Shown here piece after piece: positions 33,226 through 43,665 of a stretch of 64,000 nt of DNA (within the stretch, counting starts at the first letter, position 1; every line of letters begins with the position of its first letter). Below the pieces are notes generated by a model, which was given only the letters and a program-made list of their open reading frames with translations, was not told the DNA's origin and searched no databases. A program made the position numbers and the translations under genes. Source of the DNA: Rhynchospora pubera (lineage: Eukaryota > Streptophyta > Magnoliopsida > Poales > Cyperaceae); the NCBI GenBank assembly GCA_028095005.1, contig CM051459.1, forward strand, positions 200,795,902-200,859,901. The letters run 5' to 3'.

Positions 33226-34525
33226 GCATAAATCGCGATGGCACTTATAATTTCTGAATAAAAAAGACTTCAGTCTTCTAACGCATTTAACGAATTTTAA
33301 AAGAAAATGGGCTTTATAAAATGGAAAAGACCTTCGCTGGACTAGCTTGTCATAATGGGCCTAAAAATTACAGGTTGAAAATTATATTGGGATTGTCGGC
33401 CAGCTAGTGCACGAATGTCAATTTGTTTTTGTTTTTCAAAAATAATAACCGCAATCTGCAGTTTTACCATCACTTGAACAAAGTGAACGTATAAAATAGA
33501 CAAAGTCAACATCTAAATAATCAAAATGAACACATACAAATAAATAATTTATAATAAAAATAAGTTGAATATACATAGGCTCTTATCAGAATGTTGAAAT
33601 AAGCGAACGATTTGGAAATGGAATTCAGATCGTGAAAAAAGTCTTCTCTTTGCTTTTCCTTTGAAATGAACTCTTTTCGTCTCTCTTCCGAGTTCCGATC
33701 AGAGACATATAAAAATCTGAACAACAATAAAAAAAATAAAATCTAACTCATAATTGAATAAAGTGAACACAGAGATAAACAAACTGGACATATAAATGAA
33801 TAAAGTAAACAAATACAAACATGATGGCACGGGATGGCACATTGAAAGAAGGTATATAGTAATTTTCATTTTTTTTTAGATGAGTTCATTTTAGTCCGTA
33901 CCGCTCAATCTCAAATTTCTTTAGAAGCCAAAATCTCAGATTTCAAAAACCGAAGGCGAAGTAAAATGGATGAATTACTTCACGAAGTACCATAGCCCAT
34001 CTCATCTTTTTTTATTTTAGATTAACTATCAATATATAATCAAGTGTTAAGAAGTTAAGTATCAATTTTTATATTATTTGAATGCATATCTATTTATGTT
34101 CTTATAAAATTCGCTCTGTTTACGCTATAATGTCTTAATTATTCTCTCGACTAGAAAGTTAGATAAGGTTCTTATCATAAGATCTGTATGACTGTATGTA
34201 AGTACAACTTTCATAAAACTTCATTTATTCAGCTTATGCCGATTATTGATGCCTTCTGGTTCATACCCAATTAATTAAGCTACAAATTCACAGTATAGTT
34301 ATACATACTCTGGTTAGACTTGTCCAGATAGAAATTGACATGACGATGAAATTAAGGTTACAGAGCTAATGATAGGCCGCATAATCATACCACCTAAGTG
34401 CGTATTTTATATATATACCTAGTTGACATTGCTTATTTGTTGATAAGGAATTAAGGATAGTGATGCACGAAAGAGATGCTTAAACTTCGTGCGCCACGCC
34501 ACATGCATGGTAACAAATTTATCCA
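33226..34525. other. Intergenic with dispersed 'TGAAC' repeat pieces
   Basis: About 33478-33580 and 33757-33830 contain 'gaacaaagtgaacgtataaa' and 'gaataaagtgaacacagag' motifs. They resemble, in reverse, the units of the 32.4-33.0 kb array and the foldback at 13.3 kb. No gene is recognised. Confidence 0.5.
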
Positions 34526-34600
34526 TGTGGATGTAGGTACGATTTCGTACTGAACCACGTTAAATATTGTGTCTTTCTGTGATTGTTCTTTAAGTTTACA
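34526..34600 (+). repeat. Left terminal segment of the copia element (U5-like)
   Basis: Positions 34526-34585 are identical to 39495-39554. They are followed by 15 bp (ttctttaagtttaca) running directly into the primer-binding site. The CTCGGTCCGAG-rich U3 and the TATA box of the right LTR are absent upstream. Confidence 0.75.
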
Positions 34601-34612
34601 TGGTATCAGAGC
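34601..34612 (+). promoter_or_regulatory. Primer-binding site for initiator-Met tRNA
   Basis: The sequence tggtatcagagc is complementary to the 3' end of plant initiator methionine tRNA. This is the usual minus-strand primer of plant copia elements, and it sits directly after the left terminal segment. Confidence 0.92.
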
Positions 34613-34731
34613 AGTAGATCTTGACTACTGTGTGTTTTTTATCCCTGTGCGAGTTACTGCACAGTTGCTACTTCGTCTCTGTGCGAATTACTGCACAGAT
34701 CTTACCGAAACCTCTCACCACGATCTAAACC

Positions 34732-35718
34732 ATGAGTAACCCTAATGATTCAATCCCTAAAACCCCTATCCCTGATCCTAATCCACTAGATACGATGACC
34801 CTTATTCAAAGCTTGAATAACACCCTGTCCCAATTGCTTACACAACCGAGACCTCCATCAAACACTCAAAGCCAAGAGGGGTTCACCTCCGCGATGTCGA
34901 TCAAGTTAGATGGGTCAAACTTCTACCTCTGGTCGCAGATGCTGCAGATGAAACTCAATAGGCGAGATAGATTGGGTCACCTTGATGGATCAACTCGGCC
35001 AAAGCCGTCAGACGAGGAAGCTTATAGACGATGGTCTGTGATGGATTCTCAGGTGAAAGATTTCATGATTAACTCTATGGACTCATCACTAATAGGTACC
35101 TTCTTACCTTACTCTACTGCACAAGAGGTATGGAATGCAGTCAACACCTCTTACTTTGATGGTAGTGATTTGTCTCAAATTCTGGATCTCAAAAGGAAAA
35201 TTAGTAAAGTCAAACAAAATGGTGAATTGGTCCAGAATTTTTACAGTACTCTACAAGGGTTATGGAAGGAATTAGACACTCGTAGACCTAATCCTATGGA
35301 ATGCCATCATGATATTGAAAAATACCAGAAATTGGTTCAAGAAGATAGGGTACTGACTTTTTTAGATGGTTTAGATGATAAATTGGATCTGATTAGGGCT
35401 AGTGTTCTCCAAATTAATCCCATCCCTACCGTAGAAGAGGCATTTGCCTTGGTAAGGAAGGATGAAAGGCGACAAATGGTCATGTTGAATGGGGGTGAAG
35501 TTGGGGACAGTTCCTTGGCCATGGTAGCAAAAACTCAAACCTTGAACCTCCAGAAGTCTAACTATCCTCCAAAACCAAACAACAAAAAACCCGTACCACC
35601 TGGTGGGTGTACCCATTGTAAAAATCCAAAACACTCTGTGGAGCAGTGTTTCAAATTGATTGGTTATCCAGACTGGTGGGAAGAGAATAAGAAAAAAAGC
35701 AAGGGAAGGCACACATGA
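34732..35718 (+). CDS. Copia gag (capsid/nucleocapsid polyprotein part)
   Basis: This 328-residue frame starts with an ATG 120 bp after the primer site. It has the copia gag core ('MSIKLDGSNFYLWSQMLQMK', 'AQEVWNAVNTSY', 'LQGLWKELD') and one CCHC knuckle near the C terminus (CTHCKNPKHSVEQC). It builds the cytoplasmic particle that packages element RNA. It ends in TGA at 35716-35718, overlapping an ATG at 35715. Most copia elements have one gag-pol frame. A seven-A run at 35692-35698 just before the end is a likely indel site, because the pol frame is open from 35691. Confidence 0.9.
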   Translation: MSNPNDSIPKTPIPDPNPLDTMTLIQSLNNTLSQLLTQPRPPSNTQSQEGFTSAMSIKLDGSNFYLWSQMLQMKLNRRDRLGHLDGSTRPKPSDEEAYRRWSVMDSQVKDFMINSMDSSLIGTFLPYSTAQEVWNAVNTSYFDGSDLSQILDLKRKISKVKQNGELVQNFYSTLQGLWKELDTRRPNPMECHHDIEKYQKLVQEDRVLTFLDGLDDKLDLIRASVLQINPIPTVEEAFALVRKDERRQMVMLNGGEVGDSSLAMVAKTQTLNLQKSNYPPKPNNKKPVPPGGCTHCKNPKHSVEQCFKLIGYPDWWEENKKKSKGRHT

Positions 35719-37163
35719 CAGAAGCCCAGGCCACAGAAGTAAAGACCCTACCAGCTGCAAATTTGGCCAGTTTAAGTTCTGGAACACTGTCTATTTTGTC
35801 CTCTGTCGAGAGGAATGAAGGTAAAGTTTTTTCATTAAACACTTCTAGTACTGACTGTTCTTGGATTATTGATTCAGGAGCAACTGATCACATGACCTAC
35901 AACAGGGAAGACTTGGTAAGAAAATCTGTTCCAAGAAGAAATGAGATTGTTAATGCAAATGGAGAAGTTTATCCAGTCACAGGGGCTGGAGAAGTTCAAT
36001 TTTCCTCATCCTTAACTCTTTCAAATACACTCTTGGTTCCCTCTCTTTCATCCAAACTCTTGTCTGTAGGACAGTTATGTGAAGATCTAAATTGTGTAGT
36101 ACTCATGTATCCTGGATTTTGTCTTTTTCAGGACCTCTTGACGAAGAAAATTCTTGATCGTGGTACTAGAAGAGGAGGACTGTATCATTTAGAAGACTTG
36201 GCTGCTGGACAGGCCCATTTATCTGCTGGTTTACACTCAAGTAGGAAGTCTTCTATTTGGATATGGCACAGGCGATTGGGTCATCCATCTTTTGGGTACC
36301 TAAGAAAACTTTATCCTAGTTTGTTTTCTGGTCTTGAGAATGAGATATTTGATTGTGATGTGTGTATCAAATCTAAGAGCCATCGAGCTCATTTTGGAAA
36401 AATTTTGGATGATGATAATAATAATAGAGTTCCTTTTGATTTGATTCACTCTGATGTTTGGGGACCTTCCCCGGTTGACTCTCTAGTAGGAAATAGATGG
36501 TTTGTCTTATTTGTTGATGATAGTACTAGAATGACTTGGGTTAATGTGGTAAAACAGAAAACTGATGTGCCACTTGCCATTACTTCCTTCATTACCATGG
36601 TGAAAAATCAGTTTGATAAGAATGTCAAGGTGTTTAAGAGTGATAATGGTGGGAAATTTATCAACAAAACACTAGGAGAGTTCTTTAAAACCAATGGGAT
36701 TATACATGAAACTAGCTGTGTAGGTACACCTCAACAGAATGGTAGGGCAGAGCGTAAGAATAGGCAAATCCTAGAAATGACTAGAGCAATGATGATAGAA
36801 AATAATGTTCCTCCTTCTTATTGGGATCATGCCGTTACCTCATCGGTGTATTTGATTAATAGATTACCTTCTGCTGCTCTTAAATTTCAAACACCATTGC
36901 AAAAACTCTCAACCTACCATGTGATTCCTTCAGTACTCAATATCCCACCCAAAGTGTTTGGCTGCGTAGCCTATGTCCACATACAAAAACATCTGCGCTC
37001 AAAACTTGATCCGTGTGCTGAAAAATGTTTGTTCATAGGTTATGGTCAACATCAAAAGGGCTATAGGTGCATGAATCCATCCTCTAGAAAAGTCTATACC
37101 ACCATGGACGTGACATTTATTGAAAATGAAGGATATTTCTGTAAAAACCAGACTCATTCTTAG
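35715..37163 (+). CDS. Copia pol, first part: protease and integrase
   Basis: The aspartic protease motif DSGATDH lies at about residues 53-59. The GAG-pre-integrase HHCC zinc site is H185, H190, C214, C217 (WHRRLGH...CDVC). The integrase core carries the DDE triad at D247 (HSDVWG), D310 (FKSDNGGKF) and E346 (GRAERKNR). GGKF replaces the common GGEF after the second Asp. The frame ends in TAG at 37161-37163, then continues open in the same frame, so this stop interrupts one long pol. The ATG at 35715 overlaps the gag stop and may not be a true start. Confidence 0.9.
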   Translation: MTEAQATEVKTLPAANLASLSSGTLSILSSVERNEGKVFSLNTSSTDCSWIIDSGATDHMTYNREDLVRKSVPRRNEIVNANGEVYPVTGAGEVQFSSSLTLSNTLLVPSLSSKLLSVGQLCEDLNCVVLMYPGFCLFQDLLTKKILDRGTRRGGLYHLEDLAAGQAHLSAGLHSSRKSSIWIWHRRLGHPSFGYLRKLYPSLFSGLENEIFDCDVCIKSKSHRAHFGKILDDDNNNRVPFDLIHSDVWGPSPVDSLVGNRWFVLFVDDSTRMTWVNVVKQKTDVPLAITSFITMVKNQFDKNVKVFKSDNGGKFINKTLGEFFKTNGIIHETSCVGTPQQNGRAERKNRQILEMTRAMMIENNVPPSYWDHAVTSSVYLINRLPSAALKFQTPLQKLSTYHVIPSVLNIPPKVFGCVAYVHIQKHLRSKLDPCAEKCLFIGYGQHQKGYRCMNPSSRKVYTTMDVTFIENEGYFCKNQTHS

Positions 37164-39197
37164 GGGGAGAGTGTGATAGACAATGAACTCTGGTTCGATG
37201 CAGCAAGAAATGATGTTTTTGGTTCAAAATCTGAGATTTTCCCAAATGAACATGTTCAACTCGGTCCGAGTTCAACCCATCTCGGTCCGAGTTCGACCCA
37301 TCTCGGTCCGAGTTCGACTGAATGTGAGCAGTTGAATCTAGAAATGGACCCACTGGTTAACTCTGGTCCATCTGAAGAAAGTTTGGAAAGTGAAGATGAA
37401 GAAATGATACAGTCTCCTACTTCACCACATGATCAATTTCCTGAGTCAGAGGTAAGTAATTCTGAACATGTTACTTCTGAATCTGTTACTACTAATCATG
37501 GTTATCAGTTACCTTTCAGAATCAACAGAGGCAGACCTCTTAAGAGGTATAGACCAGATGAGGTTGGTGAGGGCAGGTATGCAATGGCAAACTTTATGAC
37601 TATGTCTCACATGCCATCTTCTGTGAAAGAATTTGATAGAACCTTGTCGTCAGTTCACATTCCAAGAAATCTGAATGAAGCACTCAGTGATCCCAAATGG
37701 GTGGATGCAATAAAGACAGAAATGGATGCACTTGAAAAGAATGAGACATGGGAACTGGTGACAAGACCAAAAGACAGAAAGGCAGTAGGCTGCAAATGGG
37801 TATTTACAGTCAAATATGGGCCCACTGGAGAAATTGACAGGTACAAAGCAAGACTGGTAGCAAAGGGCTATTCTCAAACATATGGAGTAGACTACCAGGA
37901 GACTTTCTCTCCTGTAGCAAAACTGAACACTGTGAGGATCTTATTGTCCATTGCAGCAAATAGGGACTGGCCTCTACATCAATTTGATGTGAAGAATGCT
38001 TTTTTACATGGTGACATTGATGAAGAGATCTACATGGATATTCCACCAGGATACAGTCACTCAAGCAACCAACTTCTTGTGTGTAGATTGAAGAAAGCAT
38101 TGTATGGTCTGAAACAATCCCCTAGAGCTTGGTTTGGAAGATTTTGCTGTGCTATGAGAGGATATGGATACACTCAGAGTGATACTGACCATACTTTATT
38201 TTTCCTCAAGAATAAAGGTAAAATTGTTATCTTGATAATCTATGTTGATGATATGATAATCACAGGTGATGACTCTGAAGGAATCCGGGATTTGGAAGAA
38301 AAATTATCTAAAGAGTTTGAAATGAAAAATCTAGGAGGGTTGAAATATTTTCTTGGAATCGAAGTTGCACGCAATAAGGAAGGTATTTCTTTATCTCAAA
38401 GAAAGTATGTGCTTGACTTACTTGCTGAAACAGGTATGTTGGACTGCAAACCTGTTGACACACCAACCAAACAGAACACCAAGTTGGATGTATTTTCTGA
38501 TCAGGCACCTGCAAATAAGGATCAATACCAGAGATTGGTAGGGAGACTCATTTACTTGTCACATACTCGGCCAGATATCGCTTATGCTGTGTCTGTGGTG
38601 AGTCAATTTATGCATGCTCCCAGTGAACAACATATGGAAGCTGTCATGTGGATTTTAAGGTATCTCAAGGGATCCCCAGGACGAGATATCTTCTTCAAAA
38701 GGAATGGTCATCTTCAGGTTGAGGGATATACAGATTCTGACTGGGCTGGAGATGTGACTGATAGAAAATCCACGTCTGGATACTTCACATTTGTTGGAGG
38801 TAACTTGGTTACTTGGAGGAGCAAAAAGCAAAAGGTGGTAGCTTTGTCAAGTGCAGAGGCAGAGTTCAGAGGAATTGCTAAAGGTTTGCAAGAATTACTG
38901 TGGATAAAAAGAGTACTCAAGGATCTTGGTCTCTATGATAACAGGGAGATGAAGTTGTTCTGTGACAACAAGGCAGCTATCGCAATATCTCACAATCCGG
39001 TGCAACATGATAGAACCAAGCATATTGAAGTGGATAGGCACTTTATTCGACAGAATTTAGAAGATAAAGTCATTAGCATTCCTCACGTGAGAACTGATGA
39101 GCAATTGGCAGATATACTAACCAAAGGGGTATCATGTACCATTTTTCAGGGAGTGATTTGCAAGTTGGGCATGCAAGATATTTACCTGCCAACTTGA
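37164..39197 (+). CDS. Copia pol, second part: reverse transcriptase and RNase H
   Basis: This continues the integrase frame after the TAG at 37161. The linker has a threefold HLGPSST repeat (37258-37318). The reverse transcriptase follows (WVDAIKTEMDALEKN, KARLVAKGY, FDVKNAFLHGDI, LKKALYGLKQSPRAW, and the catalytic YVDDMIITG near 38240-38270). RNase H is shown by GYTDSDWAGDVTDRKSTSGY, SSAEAEFRG, CDNKAAI and HIEVDRHF. It ends 'VRTDEQLADILTKG...', then a stop just before the polypurine tract. The enzymes copy the element RNA in virus-like particles. All catalytic motifs are present; translation would need readthrough of the TAG. Confidence 0.9.
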   Translation, partial: GESVIDNELWFDAARNDVFGSKSEIFPNEHVQLGPSSTHLGPSSTHLGPSSTECEQLNLEMDPLVNSGPSEESLESEDEEMIQSPTSPHDQFPESEVSNSEHVTSESVTTNHGYQLPFRINRGRPLKRYRPDEVGEGRYAMANFMTMSHMPSSVKEFDRTLSSVHIPRNLNEALSDPKWVDAIKTEMDALEKNETWELVTRPKDRKAVGCKWVFTVKYGPTGEIDRYKARLVAKGYSQTYGVDYQETFSPVAKLNTVRILLSIAANRDWPLHQFDVKNAFLHGDIDEEIYMDIPPGYSHSSNQLLVCRLKKALYGLKQSPRAWFGRFCCAMRGYGYTQSDTDHTLFFLKNKGKIVILIIYVDDMIITGDDSEGIRDLEEKLSKEFEMKNLGGLKYFLGIEVARNKEGISLSQRKYVLDLLAETGMLDCKPVDTPTKQNTKLDVFSDQAPANKDQYQRLVGRLIYLSHTRPDIAYAVSVVSQFMHAPSEQHMEAVMWILRYLKGSPGRDIFFKRNGHLQVEGYTDSDWAGDVTDRKSTSGYFTFVGGNLVTWRSKKQKVVALSSAEAEFRGIAKGLQELLWIKRVLKDLGLYDNREMKLFCDNKAAIAISHNPVQHDRTKHIEVDRHFIRQNLEDKVISIPHVRTDEQLADILTKGVSCTIFQGVICKLGMQDIYLPT
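37260..37312 (+). repeat. Three CTCGGTCCGAG palindromes at 21-bp spacing inside pol
   Basis: The 11-mer ctcggtccgag occurs at 37260-37270, 37281-37291 and 37302-37312. It encodes the HLGPSST heptad three times. The same palindrome recurs four times in the right LTR of this element. Confidence 0.9.
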
Positions 39198-39204
39198 GGG
39201 GGAG
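39196..39204 (+). promoter_or_regulatory. Polypurine tract
   Basis: The purine run gagggggag immediately precedes the TGTGGAG start of the right LTR. This is the expected plus-strand priming site. Confidence 0.85.
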
Positions 39205-39554
39205 TGTGGAGAAGATTGGGTGTTTGGCTCGGTCCGAGTTGGGCCAAACTCGGACCGAGTTGAACCACATCCCTTTGGCTCGGTCCGAGTTGGCTAGAAC
39301 TCGGTCCGAGTTGGACCGTCTGACTTTCCTTTTTATGATTTATGCATATATGGAAATGTAATAAAAAGAAATATTAGCCTACCTATTATAAAGGAGGCGC
39401 CTCCCTCTTTATTTCTGACCTATCTTCTTCCCCAATTCTCCCTTGTACTCCATTATTATTGAAAAGAAATAAAAAAAATGATGGTGTGTGTGCGTGTGGA
39501 TGTAGGTACGATTTCGTACTGAACCACGTTAAATATTGTGTCTTTCTGTGATTG
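39205..39554 (+). repeat. Right LTR of the copia element (U3-R and part of U5)
   Basis: It begins TGTGGAGAAG right after the polypurine tract. U3 carries four CTCGG(T/A)CCGAG palindromes (39228, 39249, 39279, 39300). A TATA box (tattataaag, from 39384) and an AATAAA (39468-39473) follow in normal promoter/polyadenylation order. The final 60 bp match the left end. The terminal 15 bp seen before the primer site at the left end are missing here. Confidence 0.75.
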
Positions 39555-39771
39555 CTCTGATGTGCTCATACTAATTAATATGGAGGTGATGCACTGATGC
39601 TGATTCTAACGCCTTTTTACCTTTTCCCCCTCATATTTTCCTTGTCAGATTCCCAATATATGGATGAGGATAACAAATTTGTAAAGATGGGCTAACGATC
39701 GATCTATATTTTGTTCTTGTCCACATCTTTTTCTTTTTCATTTTCAAGTTGTCAATCAAGAACAGATGTCT

Positions 39772-40047
39772 AGGGGTGGGCACGGAATGCCGCGAAATCG
39801 CGAAACTGTTCCGTTCCGTTTATGTGGAACGTATAACGGAATGAAATTTTATTCCGTTTCACAAACAGAACAGAAAACGGAATGCATTTCGTGATTCATT
39901 TATGTGAAATACAGTGTAAATATAATCGTTCCGTTACGTTCCGTCCAAACGAAACGAATACGAATCAGCTTGTACATATCGTTTATTGAAACGGAACGAA
40001 AAACGGAACACCCCATTCCGTTTCCATTATTAAAGTTACCCACCCCT
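39772..40047. mobile_element. 276-bp MITE with AGGGGTGGG ends
   Basis: It starts aggggtggg and ends cccacccct, with gatgtct directly outside both ends (39765-39771 and 40048-40054). The interior is rich in gGAACg/CGAAAC motifs shared with the other hAT-like MITEs of this window. It is non-coding. The shared flank is 7 bp, one short of the hAT norm. Confidence 0.8.
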
Positions 40048-40054
40048 GATGTCT

Positions 40055-41214
40055 TATGTAATAATTTTCAAAATGCGTCTTTTGGGCTGGATAGCTAGAG
40101 GGAGATGCCCAAAAGGACTATTTGTACTGAATGCATCTATACAAATATACAATATCTATACAAGTATCAAAAATAAGTATTTATCAGTTGGATATTTGGG
40201 CTCTTAGGTGACAGAAACCGAGGCTGTGATATAATATAACAATCCCTGATTCCCTGTATATAGAGAGAATTAACCATCTCTAGTGAAGTTTAAAACTTCA
40301 CTACAACGAAAGTTGTGCAAGTTGCATCGATTAGTACATGTGTCATATCAGTAAAGCCGTTCTCTCGCTTTCACATACTGCGTATCAGAAGCACCGATCA
40401 GCTCCTCATGCAGACTAACTCGTCTTCCTATGCTTAGAACATGCATCTCCATCCCTTTCTTCCCTCTTTATGAGTGGGGTATACATGGAAACGTGATTAC
40501 AAAAAACTCAACAAATATACAGTCATTGAATTGTCAGTTTTCTCGTACATATAAGACAAATTAAAGTTTCTCTCTAGCTGTCTAGCAAGCCACTTGAACG
40601 GTGAACCTATATATCTCGGTGGGGTCCATACCACCCTGCCATTTCCAGAAACCATGCACAGAGGTCAGAGGATACTCATACTCATACACGCTCACTCGCT
40701 CAGTTTCTGCCACGCGGAGACTAATATTATGTGATGCATATTACATATATCATATCATTATCAAATAGGATACCATTCCGTTGTCTGCACCTATTTTGTT
40801 CTCTTTTCCTTACTCATCTCTTACACTCTGCATCTCGGAATGTACCAAAGAGTGAGATCATATACGTACGGTTCAGATCAAGTTAATCTCTCGTTCTGAC
40901 TGCCCCTCACTAAGATGAGATCAGGATACCGTCGTATTTGGATCATACAGATATTGCATGCATTTATATGGTTCAAAAAATTGAATCAAAGATTCAAAGA
41001 AATAATTATAATTTGATTAGTTTATAAATTAAGTGAATATTACTGTAAAACAAATTGAATGATCCATGATCCCATGGCAGGTTAGGAAGTTTGCCAAATT
41101 TTGTTAAACCCAATAAAAAAGGACTTTCTACAAGAATGTTATATATAAGGTGAGCAAAGACTTTAGGAAATATAAAAAAAATATTATTACAGACAAAATA
41201 GAGGTCCAAACTAC
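40055..41214. other. Intergenic, no gene seen
   Basis: No open frame with a recognisable motif occurs here; the composition is moderately AT-rich. I found no repeat or promoter I could defend. Confidence 0.45.
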
Positions 41215-41276
41215 ATACAAAACTATACTAAACCTCTCTAACTTCGTACAAAACTATACTAAACCTCTCTAACTTC
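41215..41276. repeat. 31-bp unit in perfect tandem, two copies
   Basis: The unit tacaaaactatactaaacc... occupies 41215-41245 and 41246-41276, with a single difference at the first base. Confidence 0.9.
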
Positions 41277-41329
41277 AAAAAACCTCACGTCATTGAAAGA
41301 GTAACGTTGACGCCCACGACTACAGGCCT

Positions 41330-42057
41330 GTTTAACGTGTCTAATGAGTCATTCCATTTATTGTTTCGTTCCATCAACGATATGTTCATTCCATTCCCTT
41401 TTTCACTCCGTTTTAGAAAATGAAATGTCATTTCATTCCACTACAAAATATATGGTCTTTACATAGATTTTTCTATATAGACTTTTTTTATTAGTGTTGG
41501 ACCTTGTTCTATTGCTAGATTTAATTGATGCAAAAAATCTAACAATCTTTTAGTAAGACTCAAATTTCTATTAATATGTCCTTAAAAATCTAGCAATAAC
41601 AAATAATTACTACATTAAACATTGCAAGATTCAAAAAGTCTGTAAAAAAATAAATTGCTAGATTTTTTAAGGATCTATTAATAGAAAATTGAGTCTTGCT
41701 AAAAGATTCTAGATTTAGTGCATCAATTAAATCTAGCAATAGAACAAGATCCAACACTAATAAAAAAAGTCTATCTAGAAAAATCTATGTAAAGGCTATC
41801 TCTCTTGTAGTGTTCCTTTATACGTTTTGTTTGGACGGAATGAACGGAACACATTTTTTTATACTGAAAATTACACTATTTATCGAAATAGAAGCGAAAT
41901 GACTCGTTCCATTTACCGTTTCGTTTCGGCAACCATATGTCCACTCATTCATTTATCGTTATGTTTCTTTGAATGAAATTAATTTGAGTACCGTTATTTG
42001 TTCCGTTTCAACGAAACGACACAGAAAACGTATAACGATTGTACCGTCGGTAGGCCT
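41330..42057. mobile_element. CGGAAC-type MITE interrupted by a CACTA MITE
   Basis: CGTTCC/GGAACG-rich sequence like that of the hAT MITEs runs from 'aggcctgtttaacg' (about 41333) to 'cggtaggccta' (about 42057). It is split at 41439-41812 by a CACTA foldback element. The outer TSD is unclear, so the outer boundaries are approximate. Confidence 0.5.
41439..41812. mobile_element. 374-bp CACTA foldback MITE with TTC duplication
   Basis: It begins cactacaaaatat and ends ctcttgtagtg. The two halves are long imperfect inverted repeats (for example tttacatagatttttct pairing with agaaaaatctatgtaaa). The 3-bp ttc occurs on both sides (41436-41438 and 41813-41815). CACTA ends with a 3-bp TSD are diagnostic of the En/Spm superfamily. 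It is non-autonomous. Confidence 0.88.
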
Positions 42058-43243
42058 ATTTTCCTTCCACAGATTTAAAAATATGCTAATTAATTAGTCG
42101 TCTTCGAAAGTGTTTCCAACACTGAAATGTAGAATGCCAAGTAGGTATTGTGGAGAGGATCCGGTGAAGGGCGGAGCTAGCACGTTCCAGAACTAGCAAG
42201 ACAAAGGGACATGGATGGAAGATTTGTTTTGCATTTAGGATGATCGATTTGATTATGACAAAGGTGGTATGAGTCTCTATGGATGTGGCGGAGTCACATC
42301 TAGTGTTTTTACTTTGACACTGGTACATTTGATACTTAAATAAACACAAACACGACAAGACTATCAAAGATAACATACTTCTGTTTTGGTTGGTTAAACT
42401 TCAGTAGAGTATGTGGTCTATTGTTGGTATATGACCGAGTGGATAGTCTCATTTACTAAACAGTTAGATGATTTGTCAGCCAGAGGCTGGGCGGAATAGT
42501 AGGTTATATTCATCTGTTTTTGTAATGTTTTCGTTTTATCTCTACTACTTATAAAGCACCCTTAGTAAGGTCAGCATTTTTCACACAAAGGGGTCCAAAC
42601 AATTTTGTTAGCATCATTATACACCATTGATCAATATGGTGTACGGTTTGGATCGCTATTTCTATAAAGGAGTCGACTTTACACACAAATAAGTCAAGTC
42701 GCTCGATGGTATGCCTCTGTATTTCGCTTCTGATTCACGCGAGTTCGATTCCCGTTTTCGCGTATAAATCAGTTTTTTTTCGCTGCTACTAACATAGAGG
42801 GTGCATAGCCATCTTTTCACCGCGCTTCCGGCAATTTTTTTACTCGCATTTATTTTGCGCTCTTTCTTTTTTTTTGCTCCTTTTCGCTCGATTGCAATTT
42901 GCCACGATTTTCGCCGGGATATCTTTCCTTTTTAGCTCCCAGAGCAATATCAGGTTAGGGTTTCGTGAGCTGCCTACTCCCTATAATTCCCGTGGCTTCC
43001 TTTTTCCTACTGTTCCTTCAAACGGCGGCGCAGAGGCCCCAAGTGAACGATTGAAGAGGAGCTTCTGCCCTGTTCGCCCGTAGATCTACCCAATCGCCTG
43101 CGTATCCCCACTGCCACCTGACATTTGACTACGAATTCCTACTCCATGAAGTTGGTGAAGAGCGACTAGATATAGAAGCTTAACCTATTTTCGCTGTTGT
43201 TTTATTTCTTGCGTCTTCCCCCATCGCGAGGAGAGAGCCTATT

Positions 43244-43446
43244 AAGTAGACAAGCAAGCAAGCAATTGTGAATGATTTTTCAGTTACTGTTGATTTCGAG
43301 CAAGCAAGCAAGCAACCCGACCTGGTAAGTAGACAAGCAAGCAAGCCTGGAGCCTGGTAACCTATCTGAAGCATGAATTTTTCATTTACCGTTGATTTCG
43401 AGTGTCCCTACCTGGTAAGTACACAAGCAAGAAATTGTAAATGATT
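43244..43446. repeat. Imperfect tandem units with 'acaagcaagcaag'
   Basis: The segment starting aagtagacaagcaagcaag recurs at 43244, 43327 and, shortened, at 43417. Each is followed by related 'gaatgatttttcagttac...gttgatttcgag' sequence. It lies in the Helitron 5' part. Confidence 0.7.
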
Positions 43447-43665
43447 GCCTTTGGTTTGGCTATCCAATTTTGCTTTAGCAGGTTCAATTAGAAAATTGTA
43501 TATCAAGGCTGAGTTATGAATTTTTTTTAATATTTTTCTCCATGCTTTTTTTTGTTATTGATTTTTCCTTGCAAAAGAGATTCATTTTAGCTGTATGTAT
43601 GCAACATCCTTTATCTGATAGATATTAATATATATATATATTTTTGGAGTTTTAGGTAAAATAAG

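Larger units (their letters stand above)
34526..39554 (+). mobile_element. Ty1/copia LTR retrotransposon with incomplete, unequal ends
   Basis: The order is a 75-bp U5-like left end, initiator-Met tRNA primer site (34601), gag, protease, integrase, reverse transcriptase, RNase H, polypurine tract (39196) and a U3-containing right end from 39205. A 60-bp sequence is identical at 34526-34585 and 39495-39554. However, the left end lacks U3 and the right end lacks the 15 bp that precede the primer site. The protease-integrase-RT-RNaseH order identifies Ty1/copia. The frames are nearly intact, with one gag/pol frame change and one in-frame TAG. No 5-bp TSD was found at these ends. Confidence 0.9.

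Noticed and set aside
37160..37180. A polypurine-like tagggggagagtgtgatag that looks like an LTR start inside pol
   Set aside because: The pol frame continues directly through it into reverse transcriptase, and no LTR sequence follows.
42694..42765. tRNA-like segment with a gagttcgattcccg B box
   Set aside because: No acceptor stem pairing or proper A box could be drawn; it is at best a decayed fragment inside the Helitron.
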